Assembly: GCA_023391415.1 (NCBI GenBank)
Contig: JAEWAY010000036.1
Span: 124,001 to 188,000, forward strand
Direction of reading: 5' to 3'
DNA length: 64,000 nt
Origin: Bacteroidota bacterium
Lineage (GTDB): Bacteria > Bacteroidota > Bacteroidia > Cytophagales > Cytophagaceae
Shown in pieces: positions 52,473 through 62,094 of the stretch. A model generated the notes under the pieces. It saw only the letters and a program-made list of their open reading frames with translations. It ran no database searches and had not been told where the DNA came from. How positions within the stretch are numbered: position 1 is the stretch's first letter; each line of letters begins with the position of its first letter. Made by a program: the position numbers and the translations under genes.

Positions 52473-53753
52473 CTAAAGCGTCTTCAAACGAATGCTAACG
52501 GCGTTTTTATGCGCTTGCAATCCCTCGCTTTCCGCCATAGTTTCAATATAAGGACCGATTCCGCGAAGTCCTTCCGTCCGGATATGCTGGAAAGTTACTT
52601 TCTTGACAAAAGAGTCTACGGAAACTCCGGAGTACATTCTGGCATATCCGTTGGTGGGTAGCGTATGGTTGGTGCCGCTAGCGTAATCCCCCGCGGCCTC
52701 AGGAGTATAATGGCCCAAAAAGACAGAACCCGCGTTGATCACCTGATTGGCCCAACGCTCCACTTCTTCGACCTGCAGGAGTAAATGCTCTGGGGCGTAC
52801 GCGTTCATAATAGCCATACCCTCTTCCATATCCTTTACCAATACGGCCACACTATTTTCAAGCGTTTTCAACGCGAACTCCTTTCTTGGAAGCGCTTCTA
52901 CCTGAATCCGGACTTCCTTCCGCACCTCATCGAAAAGCGCCTTATCGTCGGTAACAAACAACACATGACTATCCATACCATGCTCGGCTTGAGAGAGTAA
53001 ATCCGCGGCCACAAAAACCGCCCGAGCGCTTTTATCAGCCAAAACAGCCGCTTCGGAGGGTCCCGCGGGCATATCAATAGCTGTACCCTGGCGATTGACC
53101 AATTGCTTGGCGACAGTCACATACTGATTTCCAGGACCAAATATTTTATCTGTTTTAGGAATGGTTTCCGTACCATAAGCCATCCCGGCGATAGCCTGAG
53201 CTCCACCGGCTTTTATTATCTTAGTTACTCCCAACAGGCTCGCCGTATACAAAATCGCCGGGTGCACTTTTCCGTTCTTATCCGGCGGCGTACACAGTAC
53301 AATCTCTTCGCATCCCGCGATATTAGCGGGAATACCGAGCATCAGGACCGTAGAAAACAAAGGAGCTGAGCCTCCGGGTATATACAGACCGACTTTCTGA
53401 ATAGCGATACTTTTACGCCAGCAAGATACTCCCGGCATTGTTTCTACCACTTCCATTTTTTCCAGCTGGGCGTAATGAAAACGATAAATATTTTGTCGGG
53501 CTATATGAATAGCGTCTTTCAGTTCCTGATCCACCAGGGCTTCCGCTTCCTGAATTTCTACCGTGGAAACCAACAGTTCCGGTAATTTTATCTTGTCAAA
53601 CTTTTCCGTCAAATCCAAAATAGCCTGATCGCCCCGCCGCTTTACTTCCTCCAGTACAGGCTTCACAATATCCTCCAGGTGTTCCAGCGAAAAGACAGGC
53701 CTCCGGATGATTTTATCCCAATCTTTTCTTACAGGATATTCTATAGTTTTCAT
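52473..53753 (-). CDS. hisD: Histidinol dehydrogenase
   Basis: This 426-residue zinc enzyme performs the last two NAD-dependent oxidations of histidine synthesis. Motifs: GLYIPGGSAPLFSTVLML near residue 117, GPGNQYVTVAKQLV near 205, MPAGPSEAAVLAD, SQAEHGMDSHVLFVT, YAPEHLLLQ, and SGTNHTLPTNGYAR near 368. The ATG overlaps the hisG stop codon by one base (TAATG), which indicates translational coupling. hisC, the next gene in most his operons, is not here. Confidence 0.96.
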   Translation of the reverse strand: MKTIEYPVRKDWDKIIRRPVFSLEHLEDIVKPVLEEVKRRGDQAILDLTEKFDKIKLPELLVSTVEIQEAEALVDQELKDAIHIARQNIYRFHYAQLEKMEVVETMPGVSCWRKSIAIQKVGLYIPGGSAPLFSTVLMLGIPANIAGCEEIVLCTPPDKNGKVHPAILYTASLLGVTKIIKAGGAQAIAGMAYGTETIPKTDKIFGPGNQYVTVAKQLVNRQGTAIDMPAGPSEAAVLADKSARAVFVAADLLSQAEHGMDSHVLFVTDDKALFDEVRKEVRIQVEALPRKEFALKTLENSVAVLVKDMEEGMAIMNAYAPEHLLLQVEEVERWANQVINAGSVFLGHYTPEAAGDYASGTNHTLPTNGYARMYSGVSVDSFVKKVTFQHIRTEGLRGIGPYIETMAESEGLQAHKNAVSIRLKTL

Positions 53754-54613
53754 TATCGAATAATTTTTTCAATAGGCAGTACCAAAATCCCCTCCGCCCC
53801 CGCCGCTCTCAGCTTTTCAATCACCTCCCAGAATTCATTTTCATTCACTACGGAATGCAAGGAACTCCAACCTTCCTCCGCCAAAGGCATTATCGTCGGA
53901 CTTTTTACTCCAGGCAACAAGCCGATAATCGTATCCATCGAAGAATTGGGCGCGTTGAGCAAAATATATTTCTTATTGCGCGCGTTTCTTACCGCGCTCA
54001 TTCTAAACAACAAGTCATTCAAAATCGTCTTCTTTTCCTCCGACAAGCCTGGTGAGCCGATCAATACCGCCTCCGACTTGAAAATAACCTCCGCTTCCTT
54101 CAAGCCATTACTAATCAAAGTACTTCCGGAACTAACGATATCGCATACCGCGTCCGACAATCCTATACTCGGAGCTATTTCTACAGAACCACTTATTTCA
54201 TGGATTCCAGCGCTAATTTCGTTTTTTTTCAAGAATTCGGATAAAATATATGGATAGGAAGTAGCTATTTCCATTCCCTGTAGCGACTGTATGCCTCTAT
54301 AGTCAAACGACTTATCAACTCCAATGGACAAACGGCACTTGGAAAATCCAAGCTTTTCAATCAAGTCGGCCTTCTTCTGTTTTTCGACATATACATTTTC
54401 ACCGACAATCCCCAGATCAGCTACACCGTCCGAAACATAGCCAGGTATATCGTCATCCCTCAAAAACAACAGTTCTATCGGAAAATTGGAAGCTACCGAC
54501 TTTAGCTTTCCGGCACCATTATTAAATGATATGCCACACTCTTTTATAAGCTTAAGGGAGTCTTCACTTAACCTTCCCGACTTTTGAATAGCCAGTCTCA
54601 GCACTTTTGTCAT
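53753..54613 (-). CDS. hisG: ATP phosphoribosyltransferase, long form
   Basis: This 286-residue first enzyme of histidine biosynthesis transfers phosphoribosyl to ATP. It begins with LRLAIQKSGRLSEDSLKLIKEC, typical of HisG. The periplasmic-binding-protein-like core contains DGVADLGIVGENVYVE and the PRPP loop SDAVCDIVSSGSTLISNGL. The C-terminal 75 residues are the regulatory, histidine-sensing domain of the long form, so feedback inhibition by histidine is expected and no HisZ is needed. First gene of the hisGD pair. Confidence 0.96.
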   Translation of the reverse strand: MTKVLRLAIQKSGRLSEDSLKLIKECGISFNNGAGKLKSVASNFPIELLFLRDDDIPGYVSDGVADLGIVGENVYVEKQKKADLIEKLGFSKCRLSIGVDKSFDYRGIQSLQGMEIATSYPYILSEFLKKNEISAGIHEISGSVEIAPSIGLSDAVCDIVSSGSTLISNGLKEAEVIFKSEAVLIGSPGLSEEKKTILNDLLFRMSAVRNARNKKYILLNAPNSSMDTIIGLLPGVKSPTIMPLAEEGWSSLHSVVNENEFWEVIEKLRAAGAEGILVLPIEKIIR

Positions 54614-54720
54614 TAGAATAAGGAAATTGATGTTTCAGCAAAATAACATAGCTAATCCATCAAATACAATTTTTTAAAAACCGAATAATTAATTTATTAT
54701 TACATTCGATAAAAATTCTA

Positions 54721-54927
54721 ATGAGAGCGATTATCACAGTTGGCCTTTTAGGCGTATTGGCGTTATTATACGCCTGCACTACTTGTATCGAATGTACATA
54801 CACGGACGCCGGCGGCAATAAAACGGAAATGGCGGAATATTGTGGAAGAAACAAGGAACAGGAAAAAGTACGAAGATACTGTCGGACACGAGCGGATAGC
54901 CTGGGCGGCCAGTGCGTTTGCAAGTAA
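54721..54927 (+). CDS. Small cysteine-rich lipoprotein
   Basis: This 68-residue protein has an N-terminal lipoprotein signal peptide with the lipobox ending at Cys19 (ALLYAC). The mature part has six further cysteines: C22, C25, C41, C54, C65 and C67. It is otherwise polar (GGNKTEMAEYCGRNKEQEK). The cysteines probably form disulfides in a compact fold. It is divergent from hisG, with a 107-base gap. No family recognised. Confidence 0.65.
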   Translation: MRAIITVGLLGVLALLYACTTCIECTYTDAGGNKTEMAEYCGRNKEQEKVRRYCRTRADSLGGQCVCK

Positions 54928-55368
54928 AGCGCGTGCTCGATTTGTATGTTATTGTTGACCTTATAGAGGAAAGCTCCATCTCTATCTTACTTTAAACACG
55001 CTCTTTCCGGACAGTAGCGGTCCAACTCTTCCTCTCCTCCAATCGCTTTTCCTTCTATTCTCTTTAGCGAATACTAAAAGAATGGTATTTAAATAATTCA
55101 TTTTTTTCAAGATTCATCCCAAGCGTGATTTTTCTCAAGCATCACTATTTTATTCATTGAAGTTCCGACTCTCCTCGTGTCATTTACAAATGTAATCAGA
55201 CAATAAATAGAACTATTCCATCATGACATAATGACAATAGCTCCATAACTATATATTATAACAAATTAACTATCAGAAAAATATCATCTATATATTAAAT
55301 CAAATGTTTAATATATAGAAAACATAAAAATAGAATTTAATTCAACATATATATTATACGTACACGAA
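54928..55368. other. Gene-free region with a stray operator-like site
   Basis: No supported gene. It contains TTACAAATGTAA at 55184-55195 (the reverse complement of the XRE-array site). A perfect 12-bp AT-rich inverted repeat lies at 55288-55318 (CTATATATTAAA/TTTAATATATAG). Confidence 0.45.
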
Positions 55369-55411
55369 TAAAAAAAGGACGCGAATCCTTTGAAATAGAT
55401 TCGCGTCCTTT
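55369..55411 (-). terminator. Rho-independent terminator of dnaB
   Basis: On the minus strand AAAGGACGCGAATC pairs with GATTCGCGTCCTTT (14 bp) around a 10-base loop, followed by T residues, 31 bases after the dnaB stop codon. Confidence 0.9.
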
Positions 55412-55442
55412 AAGAAGTATCTTATATTTTATTTAAGCTCTA

Positions 55443-57005
55443 TTAAAAAGGTACAAAATCGTCTTCCTCCCCCATACCTGGCATAGGAGGAAGAGGATTA
55501 TTAAGATCATTGATCTTGCTCCCCAGAGTACGGGCAGGCGCGTCAAACCCAGGAGCCGCCGCGTCCAGAGCCGCGTTGCTAAAGCCTCCGAAATCGTTAT
55601 TCACCTCCAGGTCTCCAAACTTGGTATACTTGCCAATAAACTTAAGGAATACACTGTCCAAACTACCATTCCTATGTTTCGCGACAATCACCTCACCTAC
55701 TCCTTTCAGTGAATTACCCATTTCATCCTGATCAATCTTGTAATACTCTGGACGATATAAAAATATAACCATATCCGCGTCCTGCTCAATAGCTCCGGAT
55801 TCCCTAAGGTCTGACAACTGAGGCCTTTTATCCCCTCCTCTTGTTTCCACCGCGCGGCTCAACTGCGACAGAGCGATCACCGGCACGTTAAGTTCTTTGG
55901 CCAGGTTTTTCAACGATCTGGAAATAGCGGAAATCTCCTGTTCCCTGTTTCCCTGATTGCCTTTACCGCTACTATCACCCGACATCAGTTGCAGGTAGTC
56001 GATAATAATCATTTCCAAACCATGTTTGGCCTTTAATCGCCTGCATTTTGTACGAAGCTCACGAATAGACAAGGCGGGCGTGTCGTCTATATATATAGGA
56101 GCGTTTTCCAATTTCCGGATTTTATGATGTAGCTGTTGCCATTCATATTCCTCCAAGGTCCCTTTTTTAATTTTTTCACTATCCAGTTCCGCTTCCGCGC
56201 ATATAAGACGATTGACCAACTGAACCGACGACATCTCCAACGAAAATATGGCTACCGGTTTATTAAAATCGACCGCCGCGTTTCGCATCGCCGAAACCAC
56301 AAAAGCCGTTTTACCCATACCCGGCCGAGCCGCTAAAATAATAAGGTCGCTCCGTTGCCAGCCGGAAGTCAGACGATCCAGTTGTGTAAAGCCACTTGGC
56401 ACGCCAGTCAGCGCGCCCTCCTGTCCACGTTTACTTTCCAGTTCAGCCAGAGCGCTCCGAAGAATCGAGCGCATATCGGAAAAGTTCTTCTTAATATTCG
56501 CTTCCGATACCTTGTATAGATTTTGCTCCGTCTTATCCAGTAGCTCAAAAACATCCGTCGTATCCTCATAAGCGTCTTTTTCAATCTGGCTGGCTATCGT
56601 AATCAACTCACGCTTGATCGCCTGTTCCTGAATAATCCGGGTATGCGCCTCAATATTCGCCGCGGAGTTTACCGTCGCGGTAAGTTCCGAAATATAAAAC
56701 GCGCCGCCGGCTATTTCCAATTCGCCATTTACACGAAGCTGGTTTACAACCGTTAGTATATCAATAGGCTCCGATTTGTCAAACAACTGAATAATCGCCT
56801 TATAAATCAACTGATGCTTGGGGTGATAAAAGCTTTCAGGCTTTAATATGTCGATCACCTGGATCAGCGCGTCCTTTTCCAGCATAATCGCCCCCAATAC
56901 AGCCGACTCTATGTCAAGCGCCTGTGGCTGAATCTTACCTAAACCTTTCGCGATCTCGTCAAAGTTTTTGCGATAATTACCCGTGCGACTTTTGGTTTTA
57001 TCCAT
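55443..57005 (-). CDS. dnaB: Replicative DNA helicase
   Basis: This 520-residue hexameric helicase unwinds DNA at the replication fork. The N-terminal domain (about 27-130) interacts with primase. The RecA-like domain (about 195-475) has Walker A ARPGMGKT at 226-233, the EMSSVQLVNRLI motif, Walker B LEMIIIDYLQLM, and the HRNGSLD end. No intein is present. The start ATG at 57005 gives a normal N terminus. It is divergent from mpl. Confidence 0.97.
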   Translation of the reverse strand: MDKTKSRTGNYRKNFDEIAKGLGKIQPQALDIESAVLGAIMLEKDALIQVIDILKPESFYHPKHQLIYKAIIQLFDKSEPIDILTVVNQLRVNGELEIAGGAFYISELTATVNSAANIEAHTRIIQEQAIKRELITIASQIEKDAYEDTTDVFELLDKTEQNLYKVSEANIKKNFSDMRSILRSALAELESKRGQEGALTGVPSGFTQLDRLTSGWQRSDLIILAARPGMGKTAFVVSAMRNAAVDFNKPVAIFSLEMSSVQLVNRLICAEAELDSEKIKKGTLEEYEWQQLHHKIRKLENAPIYIDDTPALSIRELRTKCRRLKAKHGLEMIIIDYLQLMSGDSSGKGNQGNREQEISAISRSLKNLAKELNVPVIALSQLSRAVETRGGDKRPQLSDLRESGAIEQDADMVIFLYRPEYYKIDQDEMGNSLKGVGEVIVAKHRNGSLDSVFLKFIGKYTKFGDLEVNNDFGGFSNAALDAAAPGFDAPARTLGSKINDLNNPLPPMPGMGEEDDFVPF

Positions 57006-57162
57006 TCGATAAAGTTAATTGATTAAACGCTGTCCTAATCCACATTTTATTCGGATACATATCAACACAGCGGAATAAATTATACATATATATATTTTAC
57101 GCCTCTTCCGGGCTCTACTCGTCGAAACTTCGAAAATAGACCAGCTCATACAGGAAAGCAAG

Positions 57163-57193
57163 TTTGATGGTTTTTTAAATTATTTTAATTTTG
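57163..57193 (+). promoter_or_regulatory. Promoter of mpl
   Basis: TTTG (57163-57166), a 19-base spacer and TAATTTTG (57186-57193) are a full consensus match. The in-frame TTG at 57191 lies inside the -7 box, so it cannot be the translation start when this promoter is used. Confidence 0.75.
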
Positions 57194-57214
57194 ACATATA
57201 CTATATACGAGGAG

Positions 57215-58585
57215 ATGTTGGAAAAAGGAAAAATTCACTTTATCGCCATTGGTGGAAGCGCCATGCATAATCTGGCCTTAGCGCTGGCCAGCCAAGGATT
57301 TCAGGTAAGCGGCTCTGACGACGAAATTTTCGAACCGTCCAGAAGCAGATTAGCGAAAGCGGGCGTTTTGCCAGAAGCTAATGGCTGGTTTCCTGAAAAA
57401 GTAACGGAAGATCTCGAAGCGGTGATTCTCGGGATGCACGCCCGAAAGGACAATCCGGAACTGATCAAAGCGCGTAGTCTTGGCCTTAAGATATACTCGT
57501 ATCCCGAGTTTATTTATGAGCAGTCGAAAGACAAGCAGCGCGTAGTCATATGCGGCAGCCACGGCAAAACGACCATCACTTCCATGGTGATGCATGTGCT
57601 CGCCTATCATAAAAGAAAGTTTGATTATATGGTTGGCGCCCAACTGGAAGGATTTGACACCATGGTAAAGCTTTCCGAAGACGCGCCCCTTATTGTTATC
57701 GAAGGAGACGAATATCTCAGCTCTCCCATAGACCCATCGCCCAAGTTTTTACATTATCATCATCATATAGCGCTCATTAGTGGCATTAGTTGGGACCATA
57801 TCAACGTGTTTCCGACATTCGACGAATATGTCCGGCAGTTTGAAGCGCTCGCCGACGCGACTCCCAAAGGCGGATCACTCGTATACAACGAAGAAGATGA
57901 TCTTTTAACCGTCATATGCAGAAAAGAGCGCGATGATGTACAACAAATTGAATATAAAACACCTAAATATGAAATTAAAAACGGGGTAACCATTCTTAGT
58001 AAGGAAGAACCGCCCGTTTCTTTGCAGATATTCGGCAAACATAATCTAAATAATCTCAATGGCGCGAGAGCCATTTGTTATAAAATCGGAATTACTCCGG
58101 CCATGTTCAATGAAGCGATAGAATCCTTTAAAGGCGCGGCGAATCGCTTGGAGCTTTTGGAAAAAAGCGATTCGACCGTAGTTTTTAAAGATTTCGCGCA
58201 CGCGCCTTCCAAGCTCAAGGCCACTACTTCAGCTGTAAAAGAACAATTTCCGAAGCACGAAGTTGTCGCTGTACTGGAGTTACATACTTTCAGCAGCCTT
58301 AACAAACAGTTTCTTCCCCAATACAAGGATTGTTTTGAAAACGCGGATATTCCCCTCGTATACTACAATCCTAAAACCATCGAACACAAAAAACTCGAAG
58401 CTATCAGCCCGGAAGAAGTCCAAAACGCCTTCAACAATAAAAAACTCAGGATTTTTACCAATAGTGATGAGCTAAAAAACGCTCTGCTAAGCCTAAATCT
58501 GAATAACAAGGTTGTACTCCTGATGACTTCAGGTAACTTTGACGGCATATCACTCAGAGATTTCGCGAAGGAAATTGTTCAATAA
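57215..58585 (+). CDS. mpl: UDP-N-acetylmuramate:L-alanyl-gamma-D-glutamyl-meso-diaminopimelate ligase
   Basis: This 456-residue ATP-dependent ligase recycles murein tripeptide by joining it to UDP-MurNAc. It starts at the ATG at 57215, preceded by GAGGAG, and reads MLEKGKIHFIAIGGSAMHNLAL. The Mur-ligase P-loop is GSHGKTTITSMV. Other family motifs are DDEIFEPSRSRL, GMHARKDNPEL, EGDEYLSSPIDPSPKF, SWDHINVFPTF and FAHAPSKLKATT. These separate Mpl from MurC. Cytoplasmic. It lies 15 bases before the exonuclease gene. Confidence 0.93.
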   Translation: MLEKGKIHFIAIGGSAMHNLALALASQGFQVSGSDDEIFEPSRSRLAKAGVLPEANGWFPEKVTEDLEAVILGMHARKDNPELIKARSLGLKIYSYPEFIYEQSKDKQRVVICGSHGKTTITSMVMHVLAYHKRKFDYMVGAQLEGFDTMVKLSEDAPLIVIEGDEYLSSPIDPSPKFLHYHHHIALISGISWDHINVFPTFDEYVRQFEALADATPKGGSLVYNEEDDLLTVICRKERDDVQQIEYKTPKYEIKNGVTILSKEEPPVSLQIFGKHNLNNLNGARAICYKIGITPAMFNEAIESFKGAANRLELLEKSDSTVVFKDFAHAPSKLKATTSAVKEQFPKHEVVAVLELHTFSSLNKQFLPQYKDCFENADIPLVYYNPKTIEHKKLEAISPEEVQNAFNNKKLRIFTNSDELKNALLSLNLNNKVVLLMTSGNFDGISLRDFAKEIVQ

Positions 58586-58600
58586 CCCAAATTATATACA

Positions 58601-59407
58601 GTGACTATACACCTGAAAAAGCCTCTGGCATTCTTTGACCTCGAAACCACCGGGACCAATATTACCCAGGATCGCGTTGTTGAGATAAGCGTTTTAAAAG
58701 TCAACGTGGCCAACGAGGTTACTATTAAGACGACAAGAATCAACCCGACCATACCCATACCGCTAGAATCCAGTCTCATACATGGAATATACGATGAGGA
58801 TGTGGCCAACATGCCTACCTTTAAAAATATCGCTCACTCGCTGGCGCAATTTCTTGAAGGCTGCGACCTTGGTGGTTTCAATCTGATTAAATTTGACGTT
58901 CCGGTTTTAGTAGAAGAATTTTTGCGGGCCGGGATCGAATTTGACGTTAACACTCGTAAAATCGTAGATGTCCAACGAATCTTCCACTTGATGGAACCCA
59001 GAACCCTGGGCGCCGCTCTTAAGTTTTATTGCAATAAAGAACTGGAAGACGCGCATAACGCGGAAGCCGACACAATAGCCACATACGAAGTATTTAAGGC
59101 TCAACTGGAGCGATATAAAGACGTCGTCATTAAGGATAAGAATGGCAAAGAGTTTATTCCTGTTCAAAACGATATCAACGCTCTCCATAATCTCACGGCC
59201 ATGCAATTCGCCGACCTGGCAGGTAGAATCGCGTATAACAGTAAAGGAGAAGAAGTTTTTAACTTTGGCAAATACAAAGATCAGCTCGTAGCGGTCGTAT
59301 TGGAAAAAGATCCTTCGTATTATGACTGGATTATGAAAGGCGACTTCGCGCTCAACACCAAGCGTAAAGTTACAGAAATCAAACTACGAAAGTTCAACCT
59401 TAGATAA
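58601..59407 (+). CDS. DnaQ-like 3'-5' exonuclease
   Basis: This 268-residue DEDDh exonuclease starts at GTG 58601. Exo I is FFDLETTG, with the metal-binding Asp and Glu at about residues 13 and 15. Exo II lies around GFNLIKFDVPVLVEEF, and Exo III is HNAEADTIATYEVF. The C-terminal 60 residues (FNFGKYKDQLVAVVLEKDPSYYDWIMKGDF) match the small domain seen at the end of several bacterial exonucleases (DUF3820-like). It is related to the proofreading subunit of DNA polymerase III but might act in repair. Probably co-transcribed with mpl. Confidence 0.88.
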   Translation: MTIHLKKPLAFFDLETTGTNITQDRVVEISVLKVNVANEVTIKTTRINPTIPIPLESSLIHGIYDEDVANMPTFKNIAHSLAQFLEGCDLGGFNLIKFDVPVLVEEFLRAGIEFDVNTRKIVDVQRIFHLMEPRTLGAALKFYCNKELEDAHNAEADTIATYEVFKAQLERYKDVVIKDKNGKEFIPVQNDINALHNLTAMQFADLAGRIAYNSKGEEVFNFGKYKDQLVAVVLEKDPSYYDWIMKGDFALNTKRKVTEIKLRKFNLR

Positions 59408-59415
59408 AGCGGGTA

Positions 59416-59463
59416 AAGTTGTCGGAAAAAGTAAATAGATGACAACCATTTTTCCGACAACTT
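59416..59463. repeat. 15-bp perfect inverted repeat between convergent genes
   Basis: AAGTTGTCGGAAAAA (59416-59430) pairs with TTTTTCCGACAACTT (59449-59463) around an 18-base loop. It reaches the stop codon of the PBP gene. It lacks a T run after the stem, so it is a less typical terminator. Confidence 0.6.
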
Positions 59464-61870
59464 ACCTCCGTTTGAAAATATCCCAGAAACCTTTATCATT
59501 CTTTTTCTTCGGCTTGGGCGACTTTTTGGGAGCACTATAAGATGAAGGTCTTTTGCTCGCCCGATTTCGAACAAAATTAGAATCTTTCGAGCTGTTTTTT
59601 CCGAATAACTTATCCCAGAACGACGTACTGTCAATTGGTTCAAGATACGGAGGGCAATCAAGAGCGTCCTGCAATTCGCGGGATACTTCCGGAAATTTGG
59701 CCCGGCGCATAGCCGCGTATTGGGGATCCGCCAATAAACTGGCCATAAACTCTCCCCAAATGGGCAGGGCCATATTGGCTCCCTGTCCCAAACTTATGGA
59801 CCGGAAGCGAACTCTCCTGTCTTCGCCTCCGACCCAGGCTCCCGCCACCAGATCCGGAGTGTAACCGATGAACCATCCGTCCGCGTGGTTTTGGGTTGTG
59901 CCGGTTTTTCCGGCTATAGGCACATTAAGCTTATATTGATACCGTAGTCGCTGACCAGTTCCCTGATTGATCACATTTTCCATAATCCTCGTCATAATCC
60001 AGGCCTGTTCCTCCGTCAACACGGACATACCTTCTTCATAGTCGACACTAAAATCCTGCAATACTTTACCTTCCGAATTTTCAATACGAAGCAGGTACCG
60101 CGGTGATCTATACACACCATTGGCGGCAAATACCGCGTACGCTCCAACCATTTCATAAAGCGACGCGTCGGCCGTTCCAAGCGCCAGCGAGGGTACCGGC
60201 TTTAAAGGACTTGTTATTCCCATGCTCTCGGCAAGGGTCACGACTCCTTCCACGCCTGTTTTCATGATCAGATCCGCGGACACCGTATTGACGGAGTTAA
60301 TCAAAGCTCCTTGTAAAGAATACTCCCCTCCATATTGTCCATCCGCGTTTGCCGGAGACCAATTGTCATATTCTTCATAGATTTTCTTTTCATTGGGAAA
60401 AAAATCACAAGGTTGAAATCCCTGACGCAAAGCCTCCGCGTATACGATAGGCTTAAATGTGGAGCCCACCTGGCGCTTCGCGTTTCTGTTTACATGATCA
60501 TATTTAAAGTATTCATGATTAATTCCTCCGACCCAGGCCCTGATTTCAGCCGTACTCGGATCCATGACCAAAAAACCCGCGTGCAGGAACTTTAAATAAT
60601 AACGGATAGAATCCAAGGGAGTCATTTGCACTTGTCTGTTCCCTTTATAAGAAAAAAGAGAAATGTCAGTCGTATTCTGAAAGTCGGCCGCGATTTCCTT
60701 TTCCGACAAACCTTCCTTTTTCAGCTTTCTATAGCGCTCGCTCCTTTTTTTCGCGTCCTCAAGTACCGCGGCGTTTCGTCCCCATGGATTTTGCTTTCCC
60801 CAATGATCTATAAATTGCTTTTGCAAATGTCCCATATGTTTTCGCACAGCCGCCTCCGCGTATATCTGCATAGTGTAGTCAAGGCTCGTATAAATTTTCA
60901 GACCATCTGTATATATATTATAAGGCGTACCATCTTCCTTCCGGTTTCTCGCGCACCAGTCGACAAGTTCCTTCCGGAGTTGCTCCCTGAAGTAGGTAGC
61001 CGGACCTTGATTATGATCAATAAACTTATAATCAACCACTAATGGAAGTTTCCGTATAGAATCATACTGATCACCGGGAAGAAAGTCATACTTGTTCATC
61101 TGCGCGAGAACCACGTTCCGCCGGTTTAACGCCGCTTCCGGATGTTTTCTGGGATTAAATGATGAAGTCGCCTTCAACATGCCGACAAGAGTCGCCGCTT
61201 CTTGTACAGTTACCTCAGCGGCCGATTTATTAAAAAACCGTTTCGCTGCCACCTCTATGCCATACGCGTTTTCTCCAAAAGGTACTGTATTAAGATATAA
61301 GGTGAGAATCTCCTCTTTGGTAAAGAAATTTTCCAGTTTTTCAGCAATGATAAATTCCCTTATTTTATTGAGGGGTAATGAAAAAATCCGGAATCGTTTT
61401 CTGGGAAACAGATTTTTCGCGAGTTGCTGTGTAATTGTGCTTCCTCCTCCTGATTCTTCTCTGCCTTGCAGAATCGTTTTGAAGAAAACCCTCAAAAGAC
61501 TCCTTTTATCAATCCCCTTATGCTTATAGAACCGGATATCCTCAGTAGCGATGAGCGCGTTTACAATATGATCGGAAACCGCTTCCAGCTTTATATTCGT
61601 CCGATCATATAAAAAATATTTCCCCAGTAATCGCCCATCTTTGCTATATACCTCTGAAGACGTAAAGTTTCTCAGCCCTTGGAATGTAGCGCTGGTAGGG
61701 ACTGTTGTATACATCCACAGATATACACTTAAAAAAAGAATTATAAAAAAGGCGCTTATCGTCAATAGCAGCCTTATCCCCTTTAACAATACAGGGTATC
61801 GGCTAAACCCGGCTTGTATTCTTTTGTAAAGACTTTCTATTTTTTGAGTAAAGTAAATCTTGTTTGCCAC
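59462..61870 (-). CDS. Class A penicillin-binding protein 1A-like
   Basis: This 802-residue bifunctional peptidoglycan synthase starts at GTG 61870. A membrane helix at about 30-52 anchors it. GT51 motifs: ATEDIRFYKHKGIDKRSLLR and GGGSTITQQLAKNLFPRKRF, about 105-175. The transpeptidase has S-T-F-K in QVGSTFKPIVYAEAL, S-V-N and K-T-G-T-T in GKTGTTQNHADGWF. The tail is basic and Ser/Lys-rich (KSPKPKKKNDKGFWDIFKRR). The length is that of PBP1A-type enzymes of Bacteroidota. No terminator with a T run is seen, but an inverted repeat lies at the stop codon. Confidence 0.94.
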   Translation of the reverse strand: MANKIYFTQKIESLYKRIQAGFSRYPVLLKGIRLLLTISAFFIILFLSVYLWMYTTVPTSATFQGLRNFTSSEVYSKDGRLLGKYFLYDRTNIKLEAVSDHIVNALIATEDIRFYKHKGIDKRSLLRVFFKTILQGREESGGGSTITQQLAKNLFPRKRFRIFSLPLNKIREFIIAEKLENFFTKEEILTLYLNTVPFGENAYGIEVAAKRFFNKSAAEVTVQEAATLVGMLKATSSFNPRKHPEAALNRRNVVLAQMNKYDFLPGDQYDSIRKLPLVVDYKFIDHNQGPATYFREQLRKELVDWCARNRKEDGTPYNIYTDGLKIYTSLDYTMQIYAEAAVRKHMGHLQKQFIDHWGKQNPWGRNAAVLEDAKKRSERYRKLKKEGLSEKEIAADFQNTTDISLFSYKGNRQVQMTPLDSIRYYLKFLHAGFLVMDPSTAEIRAWVGGINHEYFKYDHVNRNAKRQVGSTFKPIVYAEALRQGFQPCDFFPNEKKIYEEYDNWSPANADGQYGGEYSLQGALINSVNTVSADLIMKTGVEGVVTLAESMGITSPLKPVPSLALGTADASLYEMVGAYAVFAANGVYRSPRYLLRIENSEGKVLQDFSVDYEEGMSVLTEEQAWIMTRIMENVINQGTGQRLRYQYKLNVPIAGKTGTTQNHADGWFIGYTPDLVAGAWVGGEDRRVRFRSISLGQGANMALPIWGEFMASLLADPQYAAMRRAKFPEVSRELQDALDCPPYLEPIDSTSFWDKLFGKNSSKDSNFVRNRASKRPSSYSAPKKSPKPKKKNDKGFWDIFKRR

Positions 61871-62033
61871 TTAAAAATTAATCAAACACATAAACCGGAA
61901 CAAAGTTCACTCAAAGTCTATAAAGCACAAGATCAGGAAGACGAATTTTCCAGGCACTAAACATCATCGCTTAAGCTAACAAACACACGATGATGAAAGC
62001 TAAATCCGGACATTAACCTTCAATATGAAAATA

Positions 62034-62060
62034 CGAGTATGCTTCGCGATCAGGCATACT
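62034..62060. repeat. 8-bp hairpin downstream of the small membrane-protein gene
   Basis: GAGTATGC/GCATACTC with an 11-base loop. On the minus strand it is followed by a poor T stretch, so it may be a weak terminator of the gene at 62095-62289. A second IR, CATCATCG/CGATGATG, lies at about 61963-61995. Confidence 0.4.
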
Positions 62061-62094
62061 CAAAAACTTGGATTTAAACTATGATAGTCCGGAA

